Positions 11,801 to 23,821 are shown, counted from the first letter of the stretch. The stretch is 64,000 nucleotides of DNA from Monosporascus cannonballus (GCA_004154925.1 QJNS01000025.1:310001-374000); one strand, 5' to 3'. Numbers and translations: made by a program. The notes: generated by a model not told the origin, from the sequence alone.

Positions 11801-14800
11801 AATTATCCGTTAGAAAGTTACTGGTAAGTTTGTTAATCTTATTAATATAACCAAATATTTAAACAATTCGTATTTCGTTCTAAAGGCTATTTTCCATTCG
11901 TATGCTTTTTTAATTTTAATAAGGTTATATTTATTTCTAATATCGAATACTATAAACTATTAGGTTCTATAAAATCGGTTTTTTATTTCCATAATTAGGG
12001 GTAATAATATTCGATCTTTAATAGTAATATCGTTGAATTGTCGATAATTAATTACAAGTCGTAATTTTCCGTTTTTTTTAGATACGAAGAATACAGAGTA
12101 TTTTGGTAGTAACTTCGAAAGTCGAATCTATTTTTTCTATAACCGATTTTCTAGGTATTTTCTGAAAGTACGTAATTCGTTTTTATTAAGATTGTAAATG
12201 GGGTAAAATTTCGTCGAAAATCTTTAAGAATTATTTCATGGTTTTATTCGTTATATTTTAATAATTTCCTCTTAAGCTTCTTTTTAAAAATCTGTTCGTA
12301 TTTATAATATTATAATAACATATTAATTAGATTTTCTGACCTTTGGGGCTGCTGTTATTTTAGATCGTTATTTAGTTATTTTAGTTTCGCTTTGATAGTA
12401 ATAACGATATATCGTATTTTTTTCTGATACCCGTTTTTTTTTTTTTGTATTTTGTTCTTTTAGGTGGTAAGGTTTTTATCGTATTCTTATGTCTACATTT
12501 GTTGTTATTATCGATTGAATATTAAGATCTTAAGTTTTTCTTTTTTTGTCTATTAATAAGGTATAAAGTAAACCTTATTTAGCCAATTCTTTTATTAATT
12601 AAGATTTCGTATTGGCGTATCTATAATAATCCTAGGATCATATCGTAATTCCTGAGTAAAACGATATCGAAATTAATTATTTGGTATCGTCCTTATATAA
12701 ATATCTCGAAATAATTAATTTTGCGTATAATTTTCCCATTGTCGTAAACGAACTCCTAAATTTCGGCATTTATCGTTATATAAGGTTTTAACTTATATCT
12801 TTATAATAATCTAAGCTTATTAACCATATCCGGTACAATATAATTCCCGCCTAAAGCTTCGCAATTTACCCTTGCGGTATATTAATACTTTCCTATTTAT
12901 ATATCCAAAGTAATAAGGTTATTAACGGTTTTTATCATCGCGTTTAAAGCCCTTTTTGGAAGTTCTCTTTAATTTCTTTAGATTTCGTTATCCTACGACT
13001 TTTTTATAAATCACCTTTTTTTTAATTTTATTCGAATTTGTCGAGCCTTATTTATGTTTTTGCGTTAAATGCGTTAAGTTACTATATATGTTATTATTGC
13101 CGGCATATTATTTTTTCGAATCGTATTAATTATTTTTAGTTTTACTGTAATTCTTTTTCCTATCGAATAAATTATTTTTCTATATTTACGACTGCATCCT
13201 ATTAAGTGTTATTTTAACGATTATTTTAGAAATTTTTTGTAAATTAATGTATTTCTTTTTTAATAACTTTTTTTTCATAAAAGTTTATAATAAATGCTAT
13301 TTGAAAATGGAAATTTATAATAACTTTATGGCAATGTTTTTCTATTATATACTGGATTAATTCTTTTTCTCTTTAGTAATTATATTATAAGTAATAATAT
13401 AAAGGGTTTTTTTATAGGTATTACTTTTTTTCGGGTTAGCTTTTTGTTTCGGCCACTTACTAAATATCTCCGGGTACGAAAAATGGAAAATATCGATACT
13501 ATTATTTATCGTTTTTGTTATTTTCAGTACGGGTTGGAAAATCGAATATTTTATAATATATGTAGGTAATTCGTTCGTAAATATATTATTTTTATTTTTC
13601 GTAATCGGGATATTCTCGTCGTCGACAATATATGGCGTACATTCTGCCGTATCGATCTGGGGTTCCGGGATAAGCTTTTTCTGTCTAGTTCTGGTATTCG
13701 TATAATTATCCTTATAATGCTTCGTATTATGTTCGTAATATTTATTAAGCTAGTTTTCTGGCTTTTTATATTCCTTATTAAAATTTTTGCTATAAAGGAC
13801 CTGGTATATACTTAAGTGAAATTATGTTAATAATTTTTTTTTCGTTTTTTCGTTTTTTTTAATTATCTCTTAAATATAAGTTTTTAATTATTTTAACGGG
13901 GTTTCTTAAGTGCCTTATATTATACTGCTTTATATCCTACCTTATTATAATTATAATATTCGGTTTAGCTCTAGTTTTTCTTATAAGTAACTCCTAATTC
14001 CATAGGTTTTAATTTTGTGCCGTAAAAAAATATTATTATATCAAAAAATAGTGGTATTAGCCGTATATCGAGATTTGTTATTATTTTTTCTTTTAATACC
14101 TTTAATACGTTATACGTATTATCGATCGTTAATTTTAATTATCATAACGATATAATCCGATAAATATTTAGATTAATTAAGCTTAAAAAGTTTTTTTTAT
14201 ATTTTTTAGGCCGTCGAAAAACTTAGCTATTAATACCTTTTATTTTTAATCCAGTTTAGCGGCTAATTAAATCAGCGTATTATCGCAACTGAATATTAAT
14301 CCTTTTTATTATAATTATTAGATTTTTATTTCGGTTTTTATTTTTTCGTTTATTATTTCGAAAACTTTCGTTAATATTTATTTGAATTATTTATAATTAT
14401 TATATTTTTACATTATTTCCGAATTTCGTTTATCGATTAATAAAATAATGTACTTTTTATTACGCGCTTAAATTAAATAACCGTATTTCCGGTAAATTAT
14501 TCAATTACGAATTCGATTCGTTTAATAGACGTAATAAATCGAATAGGTAAATACCCGAAATATATTCGGCATTAAATTAAGAATAATTATAACTTAATTA
14601 AGGTTTCGTCGAAAAATTCTAATTTAAGAAATTTAAGGATTTTTCCTGGTTCCTTAATAGAATTTAACTGAATAACCTGGCTTATTCGAAAAGATTTTCT
14701 TATTTTGGAAGCTTTTTTTAAGCTTTTTATAAACGGCTTAAAAGGACGTCGTAAGATTATTATTATTTCTTTTAAGCTAAATAATGCGTTCGTTTATGGC

Positions 14801-14980
14801 ATCCAGACGTCGAAGAACTTCTTCGCGAAAAAGGCGAAACTTCTCCTTTTTCTTTTCGGATTCCATTCCAATGTCCGGGTAATCAAGGACCTGGTAAGTG
14901 GGCTATTCGGGCTATTTGCTGGTAAATATAATGTCGGTAATATTATTCAAAGTCCGACGGTACTGCTAAACAAAATCTTA
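8896..14980 (-). pseudogene. Dead gag-pol of the full-length family-A element
   Basis: Landmarks on the minus strand: a gag zinc knuckle near 13,965-13,920 where two of its cysteines and its histidine now read Tyr (EYYNYNKVGYKA, against an intact CFNC..H..C in the copy at 31,697); reverse transcriptase start NELRTFRKYL near 12,175; active site YLDDIL near 11,760-11,741, both Asp kept; RNase H trace ELKTDISNYAL near 11,340; integrase core YDSIFVTVDRFTK near 10,500-10,440; chromodomain trace near 9,640-9,540. Stops and small indels separate these blocks. The plus-strand open frame at 14,705-14,983 is a shadow. Confidence 0.85.
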
Positions 14981-14985
14981 TAACG

Positions 14986-15363
14986 TATAACGGCTAAGGG
15001 GTTTAACCAATTATTAAACCTTAGTCGTACAGGTTTATGTTGGCAGGAATATCGTAAGATTCTAAGCAATAAATATAATAACGTATTACGTCTCGTACTT
15101 CCAAAGGTGCCTTAGGTAACGATATTTTATTATAAGCTGGTATTATCTAGATTATGGAAATAATAAGCGTATATATATTGGTTCTTGGTATTATTGCTTA
15201 TTTCTGCTTAACTGTGCTTAACGAGTTTTCGCTAAACAGTTGCTCAATACTGATCACTCGTGCTTAGCAAATCTTTGCTGAGCACTTATTACGTGACCCG
15301 AGAGGTGGTCCGTATCATCCTCGTTGACCGTTTCCTGAGGCCGGAGCCTGTCAGGTCGTAACA
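14986..15363 (-). repeat. 5' LTR of the full-length family-A element
   Basis: 378 bp, read on minus from TGTTACGACC. Its right part (about 15,230-15,363) is near normal GC, unlike the 3' LTR at 8498-8875. Aligned differences between the two are nearly all C/T or G/A, with the 3' LTR the more AT-rich. Confidence 0.93.
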
Positions 15364-15376
15364 CTTAACTGTGACA

Positions 15377-17034
15377 GTATGCACGTAGTCGGTCGAACCC
15401 CAAGTGCAGTGGTTGAGGATATCATTCACAATTGAGCCAAGGACGGTTTCCAAAGGGTTGTCTGGATTTTCTGAGTCGCACTTCTCCGGGAGTGCACTGA
15501 CAACAATATCTGTCCGTTGTCAACTCGGGCTATGATTGCAGAATTGGGTTTGCACTTTAAACAGGAGCGAAGACACAGAGACAGAAAAACGGGGGGCGAG
15601 GGGTAAGGGGCCTACTGTTTGTCGCTCTCCAAAGCCAGAGCTGTGGCACCGCAATTGCACGGTTACCGGAGTCATCATGCTGGGGTTGTAATCCATCCTT
15701 TTCGGTTTCGACTTTCTCCATGTTGTCGATATATGTTGCAATAACGCCTCTCCCGGTCGGTTCGTTTCTTCCCTCACCATTCACGTATTCGTCCTTGATG
15801 AAGTCCGCCATAGTTCGGGGCGAGTAGACGCTGTCTCCGTATGCCTCTTTCAAAAGTTCGATTCTCGTTTTGTAATCGTCTCCGTGATCAGTGAGGCCTG
15901 TAGTCTTGGTCTCCGGCACGGCCACGATATTTCTCGCATTGTGGCCAGCCATGCTAACATCGGCATCGACAACCGGGACCTGCGTGCGCTGCTGTCAACA
16001 TGAGGTTTCCCTCTCAAGGGATATATCAAGCGTACGACGACTTAACAAAGACTAGTACAAGATGATTGACTCTGTAAATCAGATTAGCGAAATCCCCGCT
16101 CTCCCGGAGCAGCACACATACGCAGAAGCTTGGCAGCCGGAATGGAACTCTTGACCCCGTTGCGTGGAAGGTATCATCTATGAAGCGCTGTACTGCCTGG
16201 TACCGCTCGAATCGTCCCCCTTGTGCAGCGTATATTGTCTGAATGAGATGCTGTCTCCCTAGTTGTTTCAGCTTCCCTTCGTCGGCAAAGTAGGAAGAGC
16301 TCTTCTAGTACGTTTACCCATTCTCTCTGCAGATAGTCAGTTGTGACACCTGATATTGTTTCGGGAAGGCACTGACATTATTCGCAGGCAAGTGAATCCC
16401 CGTTATTGCTCCTTCACCATCAGCCTTTGGTAGAGCGCTGCCGTATAATAATTCATCGATCGTAGGGCGGGACACGGTCAGATCCGGTGCCTTGTTGACA
16501 CCTTTCGATGAGACTACCAATGCGTTAAATTGCTTGCAGATTGATAACTTGTTCATATCATGTGTTTTTGGTGGGCGGACCGCTGATCCTCATCCGACGA
16601 TAGGTGCATGTATAACATATGCCTTGAACGGGTCGTGGCATCCCAATTTGATAGCAAGCGATCTGGGCGTGAACCCTTCAGCATCAATGATGGTTGGGAC
16701 TGCCCTTGCATCCACAAGCATCCTGGCCGTTGCTTCATGACCTTGTTCGGTTGCGTGGTGTACGACATTTTGCGTCCTTTGCATTTACACACGCTTTCTC
16801 TTTGAGTAGCTTCCGAATAACTCCATCGTGTCCATGGAAGGCTGCAAGGTGAAGAGGGGTGTATTTTTGAAGTTCGCTTTGCACATTGCAATCGTGTCCT
16901 TGACGTAAAAGCCGCTCAACGGTAATCACATCGCCACATTGGACGGCCTGGTGGAGATCCGTCCAATTGTCGGGTTCAATCATGATCCCGAGATGCCAAT
17001 GATCTTTCCTTGAATCGCCTAACGACTGTGCCAC
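15377..17034 (-). pseudogene. Ankyrin-repeat / CorA-like fungal protein, broken and truncated
   Basis: Minus-strand relic starting near 17,034. The first part is ankyrin repeats (TDLHQAVQCGDVITVERLL; YTPLHLAAFHGHDGVIRKLL). At about 16,755 the expected TPLHHA consensus has lost about 5 nt, shifting the frame into HHATEQGHEATARMLVDA. Further on come GIHLPANN, an intron-like gap (GTCAGT to CTGCAG), REWVNVLEELF, and a second shift near 16,290 before YFADEGKLKQLGRQHL. The C-terminal part has YSPRTMADF, VPQLWLWRATN, then a GTAGGC-AG intron near 15,515-15,615, then IVVSALPEKCD and VLGSIVNDIL. The HLPANN and QLWLW motifs match fungal ankyrin proteins with a CorA-like membrane domain. Coding stops abruptly at the LTR end (15,376), so the rest is lost or displaced. 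Confidence 0.72.
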
Positions 17035-18047
17035 AGGGTTGGTTCAAGACAGCAGAAAGTCAACAAACGAACCCGTGAAGTATGAGCTGATCGATTATAC
17101 ACGGAATAAATTTTGGCGATGGCGACTTAAGCAATGAGGGAACTCCACGATCACCCTAAGCGAGAAGAGCTAGTCACCGCCGGCATTGTGCTAACACAAA
17201 GTGAGCCTGCTGAAGCCTTGTCATTCCCCAGGCATCTTGTCCGTCTATTAAAACAGAGAGGTGACATTGGAAGCACTTGGACTATTGGCTTTACGCGAGG
17301 AATCAAATACAGACCCCGGCCGCAATGGGTGACCATCCCTACACATCTATGTCCTCATTGGCTCTATTCAAATTTCGGAAACGTTGGTCAGCAGCCACGA
17401 TGCAACTTCGGGAACTAGGGTGTTTAACTCAGCTCGTGTAGGTCGAGCCTCGAGCAACTCAAAACTCTCATTCGGAGGTGACTGGTCGAATTTATGAAGC
17501 AGCCAGCCCCACCATTCCAAAGTGAACGTACGATATCTTTAAAGCCCGAGTCGCCATGTGTAACCATAGCTCGGATATTGTTTCTATATTTGGGGTTCTA
17601 GGCAAGTGAGCCTGTTAATACTCCGTACTTGCTGCCTCCTTATTACTGTCAACACTGGGTATAGAGGGGCTGTCAAGTTCTGGGCGGTGAGCGAAAGAGC
17701 CATTAATTGGCGGTGGCCTATATAAGCAGTAGTCTAGCGATTTGTATCCAGTCCCCAAGTTTGCCATATGCATATCTCAGACCACCCTCCAAGGAGTCAT
17801 AGCAGGGCTCCTTGGGCAACCATATGCCGAGAGGGATTAGCAAAACGTACTTCTTGCATTACCATACCACCCTCACCGCTAGGCTATTACTTCTCAAGGG
17901 GCTTGGTAACATTTCGTACTACCTAACTGGCATGATGTATTGTTATACTCCCATCAGAGCTTTCCGCTTGCCAGAGCTCTACCCGGAACCTTGAGATTAA
18001 GTGTGATAGAATTCAAGGGAGACACGAAGAACGTGGTAATGTCTCAA
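17035..18047. other. Intergenic, nothing recognised
   Basis: Normal-GC DNA between the ankyrin pseudogene and the nested LTRs. It holds only short unconvincing frames. The upstream region of the ankyrin gene would fall here. Confidence 0.5.
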
Positions 18048-18052
18048 CAACC

Positions 18053-18431
18053 TGTCGTGGAATAGGGGTATCTGTGTTAGTCATCAAGCTCCCAGCAACC
18101 CGGAAGAACATTATTCCGGCGCGCCCACAGTATATAGACAGCTTCCTAGCCACCGCTCCCTAGAGCTCCATTCTAGCCAGACAATCATCACTTCTCACAC
18201 TCTATTGTCACAGTTAGGCTGATCGCGAGAAAAGGTTGCATAGAGTGTGGGAAGTGATAATTGTCTGACTAGAATTGAGCTCCAAGGAGCGGTAGCTAGG
18301 AAGCTCTCTATATACTGTGGGAGCGCCGGAATAAGGTTCTTCCGGGTGCTGTGGAGCTTGATGACTAACACAGATACCCCTATTCCACGACATCTATGTT
18401 ACCTTATCTACTGATCAGCTTAACTGTGACA
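18053..18431 (-). mobile_element. Solo LTR (187-bp family) carrying a second solo LTR
   Basis: Outer LTR in minus orientation, from TGTCGTGG to CTGTGACA, flanked by a perfect 5-bp duplication CAACC (18048-18052 and 18432-18436). Removing the inner LTR (18206-18392) and one copy of its duplication leaves exactly 187 bp, the length of the inner LTR. No internal retroelement sequence remains, so it is a solo LTR left by LTR-LTR recombination. GC content is normal and the copy is not RIP-damaged. Confidence 0.93.
18206..18392 (+). mobile_element. Inner solo LTR, inserted in the outer one, opposite orientation
   Basis: 187 bp, from TGTCACAG to CCACGACA, with a perfect TCTAT duplication on both sides (18201-18205 and 18393-18397). 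It is the same family as the host LTR but inverted, so the pair forms a long imperfect inverted repeat of about 150-bp arms. Confidence 0.93.
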
Positions 18432-18436
18432 CAACC

Positions 18437-20943
18437 GTAGATCGGACACCTTCTATTCAACCCCGAAGTATGGGGCGTGACGGAGGGCAGATTCAAATAC
18501 TTCTGTTGCCCGAGTCTGTCTGTACAAAGGTACCTTAACCCGACCGAGACTGTGTTTATCCTCCGGCGCTGTTCTGAGGTAGCGGAGACCGTAGCCTAAG
18601 GGTTATGTACGAGGCCGTTGCAAGTTGTCTGATCTCCTCTCCTAAGTACGCGTACCACTCCCTGAAGTACTCTACTCAGGTACGTTGGGAGGGGGTGGTG
18701 GTCGGCGTTGGTATATCACTCGGTACTCGCAACTAGCCCCCTCTAGGCCCTGCATTATTAGAGTTTTGTGTTAACCTTAATACGCGTATTACAGCCCACT
18801 TATTAGACATCTGAGAGTCATCCGGTAGCATTAAAGTGCTTTTGGCCTATAATATTAGAGAATCCCGTAATACAGTTGACTTAAGGTCCCAGACTCCTCT
18901 CGAGTCGTCCTTTCGGTGGCCGGTACCAGTATTAAATAGACTAGGGCAAGATTTGTTTCCACCGCTTCATATACATGGCCCCCGTCGAGAGCCCTGACGA
19001 GTGCGGCACTAGATGGATCCTCCCTATATAGACGATTCGCAGCGCATATAATACTAGGTTAGTAAGGTCAAACCACGAAGCAGGCCTGTGTCTTTATACG
19101 GACCAACTGTTAGAATACGGTCAATTATGGCTCATACCACTTCGACTATGTATAATGCGTAGTCATCCACGACTCTAAGTTCGACTCTTTGCATAGAATC
19201 TAACGGGCATTCAACCTATCTTTAACAGCAGCTCCTCATCAGGAACGTACAATCGCTTCAGTGGCGACCCGAGGGCCCTTCCTTCGGTTGTGGCAAGTTG
19301 TTTCCTTCGCACATATCGCCTGATTTCTATTAACTATCCCTCTAATGCTCATCCTTTCCCAGAAATGAGATGTGTGACCTCAAGCTTTACGTGTGCGTCC
19401 AGCACGACCACAAAGTGCATGGGGTCAGGATCTACCGCTGCGCTGCCGCGACTCCAAGGGGGTTCAGATGGTATCGGACATTATATGGGCCAGTGTCCTT
19501 CGCCTGACCCAAGACAAAGGATGCAACGGGTTCAGGTTCCCGTTCGAAGTGGAGATCTTGACTTCTTGTCAGCTGAAAGAGGATACACCTGGCCCTGAGA
19601 GCCCGGGTGGGGACGAGGGCTGAGCCGCTCAGCAGTCTTCATGATGTCTGGTTATGTAAGTCGAAGATAGATGGCCTACAACTCTGAAGGAGACCTGACC
19701 GAATAGACGCACCCAGATCTTCTATTTCGTAAGATAGGGATCATCGAGATTTTTGGAATCTGGATCTAGTGAATATAACCCCCATGCTACTCACGGTGAT
19801 TTCTAAGCTATGTGTTGGTGTTTACAATGTCTCATGTAAAGGGCTTTATTACGAGTGATCCCCGCTAGTTGTTCACGGCGGCACTACCCAGCTGACTGGA
19901 TGAAATCCAGCCGGGGAACGTCCACAGGTCATTGCAACATCCGCACTAGCGAGAGCCAGCCTCATCCCAATCCCCAGCTGCCTTCCCACTTACTGATGGA
20001 CCGTATATATACTTGCTTACGCTTGCATGTTGTTAGAGCCAGCAATTATGACCGGATATTCAAGGCCGACGCGGGAAGCAAACGGAGGGGTACGAGATGC
20101 CGATGTCTAATTAAGATTTAGATGGTTTGAGGGAACATGGTTCTCATCTAGACGAATTGCAAGCCCTAAGCATACTATTGCACGAAGTCTGTCGTTTCAA
20201 GTTGCTTCCCAGCCGTCAAATCCCGGTAGCTACTCGTTGATGGAATAGGGGTTACAATAGGGGTAAGACGACCCACACCTCTGTGCAACATAACTGCGTA
20301 GGTCCCGAGGCCTTAAGATTGATCCGTTATAACGGGATTTGACTGATATTCAACTTATCTTTGACACCCGTGACACAAGGGCCGCTGTAGGGATCAGAGC
20401 CCATTTGGAGCTCCTAAGTTATTTAGGTAAGGGCAGTACATGCTCATAATGCTACAATTACGTCATGCTAACAGGATCGTCTATGAGTATTTGTTTATTA
20501 GCCCCGTTGAAAATCGTTTTAAACGCGATTCATTGCGCCTCTCCTGCCAATTTCTCTAACAACGCGATGTCATAGCAGCCGCGGGGTCTGTCCGAGGCAC
20601 AAAAAGCGCACAGTAATATAGTAGTTTCCAAGTGTCACACTTACTAAGGAGCAGCTGCACAGCTCCTAAGGATATATTGACTTGTAGGAAGCTAGGAAGC
20701 GTTGATCCCACTTGTTGTGGGAGATCCACTGATATATGGCTTTTGGGCTCCAATATTGCTGCCCAACAGAAGGGGGGGCTCCTTTCTCACGACACCAAGC
20801 CAATCGTCTAATACCGCTCTTGGCCCTTCCAATCCGTCACAGCAAATGCAATTTTGATCCACGAACTCCAGCGGTATACATGAATATCTTTCTTTGAAAT
20901 TTCTTTAGGACCCAACGTGAGAAGATCGATATATATTTATATA
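18437..20943. other. Intergenic, nothing recognised
   Basis: About 2.5 kb of normal-GC DNA with no recognisable gene, RNA or repeat. Open frames are short (all near or below 100 codons), overlap each other and show no family motif. Confidence 0.5.
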
Positions 20944-22240
20944 TTAATGGTGTGTCATGACTTCGGGTGGGTTGGGGTAGAAAGCCGCGGCGACGGCTAT
21001 TGCAACGTAGACGATGATGCAGAGGAAGCCCTCGAGATAGTCTGACTTCTGGTCGCGCAAGAAGTTGCCGACTGTAATGATGGCGACGAGCAGCATGACC
21101 ATGTCGAAGATCTCGAAGCTGAAGTCCATGGGCAGGCCGCGGCCCCAAGCCACTAGGACGACGAGCGGCGCGTTAAGCATGGCCGTCTGGATGGTCGAGC
21201 CGATGCAGTGCGACAGCGCGAAGTTGATCTGGTTGTCCCAGGCCTCGTCGATGGCGGTCAGGTGCTCGGCTGCCTTCTCGACTAGCGGCACAAGGATGAG
21301 ACCCATGAACGGGTCCGATATTCCCTTCTCGTGTACGATGTATGGGATCTCCTGCACCAGCGCGATGGCGATGAACGTCACCAGCGCGATCGAGATGACC
21401 AAGGCGATCACGCACTCGGTGAGGGTCAGCTTCTCCCTGTAGATCTCCTTGTGCGCGTCCTCGTCCCTCCTCTCATCGTGCTCGAAAACGGCATCGTAGA
21501 TGCCGTGGTGAGTGCGCATCTGGAAGAAGACGAACACCACATAGGCAACGATCAGGAGGATGGCGATGATGCGGGACAGGCTGGTCGTCTTTTCGTTGAG
21601 AGCCTCCGGTGTGAGTTCACCGCCAACGAGAGACCTGTGGAAAATGGACGGAATGGCAAGTCCTAGGCCGCTTCCAGATATGTTAGCCGTAATAAAAGAA
21701 TCAAGATGCACCCTATTAGAGAGGGGCCCTTACGCGATTAGCAGTAGACCCGAGCCAACCTCGCTGACGGATGCGTCGAAAGTGGCTTCCTTCCTGCGGA
21801 TACCTGCGGTGAAGAAGACGGTTCCCAGACATAGTAGCATGGTAGCCAGGATCGAGCCGAGAATTGCCGCTTGAATAACGTAGTATTGGGGTTCATGAGC
21901 GAGGAGCAGGACCAGGAAGAGGATGATCTCTACCACTGAACCTACGCTGAACGGATGTCAACTGCTTGACTAAAATGGGCCGATGTCCAGCGAGATGGGA
22001 ACGCTTGGGAAGCGCAATAGAGACTTACGTCGTTTCCACCAAAACTCCTAGCATGTGCGAAATCTTCTTAGCTAGTTCCTGGCCGGCGAAGCCGATCAAG
22101 TTGGCGCACGGCAGCATGGCGACGTAGGCTAAGCTGAACTTGAGGACGTGTTGTCCCTCGCGCGTATAGTGAATCACTATCGCGGCAATGACGAACGGCC
22201 ACAGGATGTTGACGAATCGCGACAGGGTGCTGTTGGACAT
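20944..22240 (-). CDS. Vacuolar cation/H+ antiporter, VNX1/CAX family
   Basis: Three exons on minus: 22240-22029, 21946-21734 and 21670-20944. Introns are 82 nt (GTAAGT, TTCAG) and 63 nt (GTAAGG, GGCTAAC branch, GAAG), with phases that match, giving 383 residues. The family (calcium/cation exchangers; the yeast VNX1 subgroup moves Na+/K+ for H+ at the vacuole) is shown by its two alpha repeats: VGSVVEIILF spanning the first splice junction and PLVEKAAEHLTA later. VSEVGSGLLLIAGLGL, QMRTHHGIYDAVFE and VGNFLRDQKSDYLEG also fit. About ten hydrophobic segments are visible, split by a charged cytosolic loop. The ATG at 22240 (MSNSTLSRF) starts just before the first membrane segment, but the frame stays open to 22,516 and the preceding HPIQFCKIIW also looks conserved, so a further 5' exon is likely. 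No lesion was seen despite the flanking RIPped transposons. Confidence 0.88.
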
Positions 22241-23533
22241 CCAGATGATCTTGCAGAACTGGATCGGATGCAAACCAGATCGGCCGCTATCCCCCCGGGC
22301 TCTGATGCGCAAACCGCCCTTGATCCTTACCATGCCTTGGGGATGATGGTGACCATCTGGCGCGTTCTGCGTGTGCCGGGGAAGCGTAGCAATACGGGGG
22401 CCATGGCGCGGTCTTCTCGATCGAGATTTCTCACGGTCTCCCGACGCCGTTCTCGCCATTTCCACCCAACAGAGGAGAACTAGACTCGAATGTCCTCTAA
22501 AAGCCGTAAACGTCAAAGGGTGACGACGACGACGACGACAATATACGGGTAGGTGTAAGTCCAGAGGAAAGATTTGAGGCCTAAGTCAAGCTCGGAGTCA
22601 AGAGAACACAAGAACGTGTGTTTGTATGAAGGGAAAAAGCGGAAGAAATCCGTCGTGCCACCCTCGCCAATCGAGGGACCCTGTCCTTTTCCCTCTGGGG
22701 ATTACCGCATCCGGGGATTCAAGTGGGATTGAACAGCTTTCTTTCCCGCTGCCGATTCGTCAATGTAGAGATACCGTGTCTGGCCGCTTCTTCAATCAAT
22801 TCCCAATTGGTTGACGTTATATGCAGAGTCAATTGACGAGGATAAGCAGGCCTAGAACGGGAACTAGAGTATCCCTGCCAGCGAGCGTCAAATTTAATGC
22901 CTAAGGGCTTCGATCTACAGCGCATCCACAGGGGGATCCCTGACACAAGGGCGGTAAGAATTCATTGAATAAGGGCACCATCTAAAAAATGGAGGACCCC
23001 GGCTTTGGTGGCCCCAGTCGTGCGCTGCCAAGTGGACAGTCCCGTCCACTCAGGCCTCCAAAGCCCTTTGAGGCATTCTCCTTGGCAGGATTCGCGCCTC
23101 AGCCTTGGCCCAAAAGCTTGTCAAGCTTGTCCTAATATGCTGCAGAAAGTGATCTCACCTCGTAACTAGCATCCTGCAAATATGAATAAGTTCTCTTATT
23201 ATATTAGCACCAGTCCGCCACATGGGGGAGGCTATCAAGCCGGCGTTCTTTACGCACCTTGTCTTAACTAGACAACTTGAATTCGGTGGGCCCGTGACGA
23301 TCTTCTCGTATAAGTTATATTATAGGTTCGCGGATTAAGGGACCGCCTTACAGGCGGAGCCTGATCGTAGGGGGCCGCCCCTATAGGTGGACCCAAATAG
23401 TGTTAAGCTATATTCGTAACACCGTGAATGGTCTTCGCTATTTGGCTCAACTGCCCGTCTCTCATGAGATCCGAGCAACCTTAATATTACTGTAAAATAG
23501 GGTTTGCACTAACCACCCACCCACTCTACCCAC
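22241..23533. other. Intergenic, 5' flank of the antiporter gene
   Basis: Normal GC. The first 280 bp may hold the antiporter's missing 5' exon. Beyond that I see no gene. Small GC-rich inverted motifs occur near 23,020-23,060 and 23,340-23,400, but no repeat was delimited. Confidence 0.45.
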
Positions 23534-23685
23534 CAGTACCCACGGATGATATTTTTAATCATATATAAATAATAAAGGCCTATAAATAATAATAGGTTGT
23601 TTTTATAATAATTATATCTAGGTAACCGGAAGTATTAGACTTTTATGGCTTATTAATTTACGTTATAGGTAGTAAATGGGTACTG
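23534..23685. repeat. Possible short inverted-repeat element (MITE-like)
   Basis: A 152-bp AT-rich segment starts CAGTACCCA and ends with its exact reverse complement TGGGTACTG. It sits in GC-normal DNA. No target duplication was found and the inverted repeat is only 9 bp, so chance is possible. Confidence 0.3.
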
Positions 23686-23821
23686 TCAGCTAGCAGAAGG
23701 TGCTCTAGCACTCCATATACGGAAGATTCCCTCTGATCGGAACATATATGTTTCGGGACTAGATCACCTTAAAGTACAGTACGCGTTCTAGAATACTTAC
23801 AACTAGTTATCAATACATATA

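Larger units (their letters stand above)
8498..15363 (-). mobile_element. Full-length family-A Gypsy chromovirus, RIP-decayed
   Basis: A complete 6,866-bp LTR retrotransposon transcribed right to left. Both LTRs are exactly 378 bp, with TG/CA-type ends blurred by RIP on the left. A perfect 5-bp target duplication CTTAA flanks it (8493-8497 and 15364-15368). A purine-rich tract (minus strand) lies next to the 3' LTR at 8876-8895. Pol order on the minus strand is zinc knuckle, reverse transcriptase, RNase H, integrase, chromodomain, which is the Gypsy order rather than Copia. All frames are closed by stops, so it is dead. It interrupts a smaller LTR. Confidence 0.93.

Noticed and set aside
8356..15381. 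Target duplication around the split 187-bp-family LTR
   Set aside because: GAATA and GTATG differ by a transversion, which RIP does not explain, so I do not claim one.
21065..21874. Several plus-strand frames across the antiporter gene
   Set aside because: Shadows of the antiporter exons, which have clear family motifs and matching splice phases on minus.
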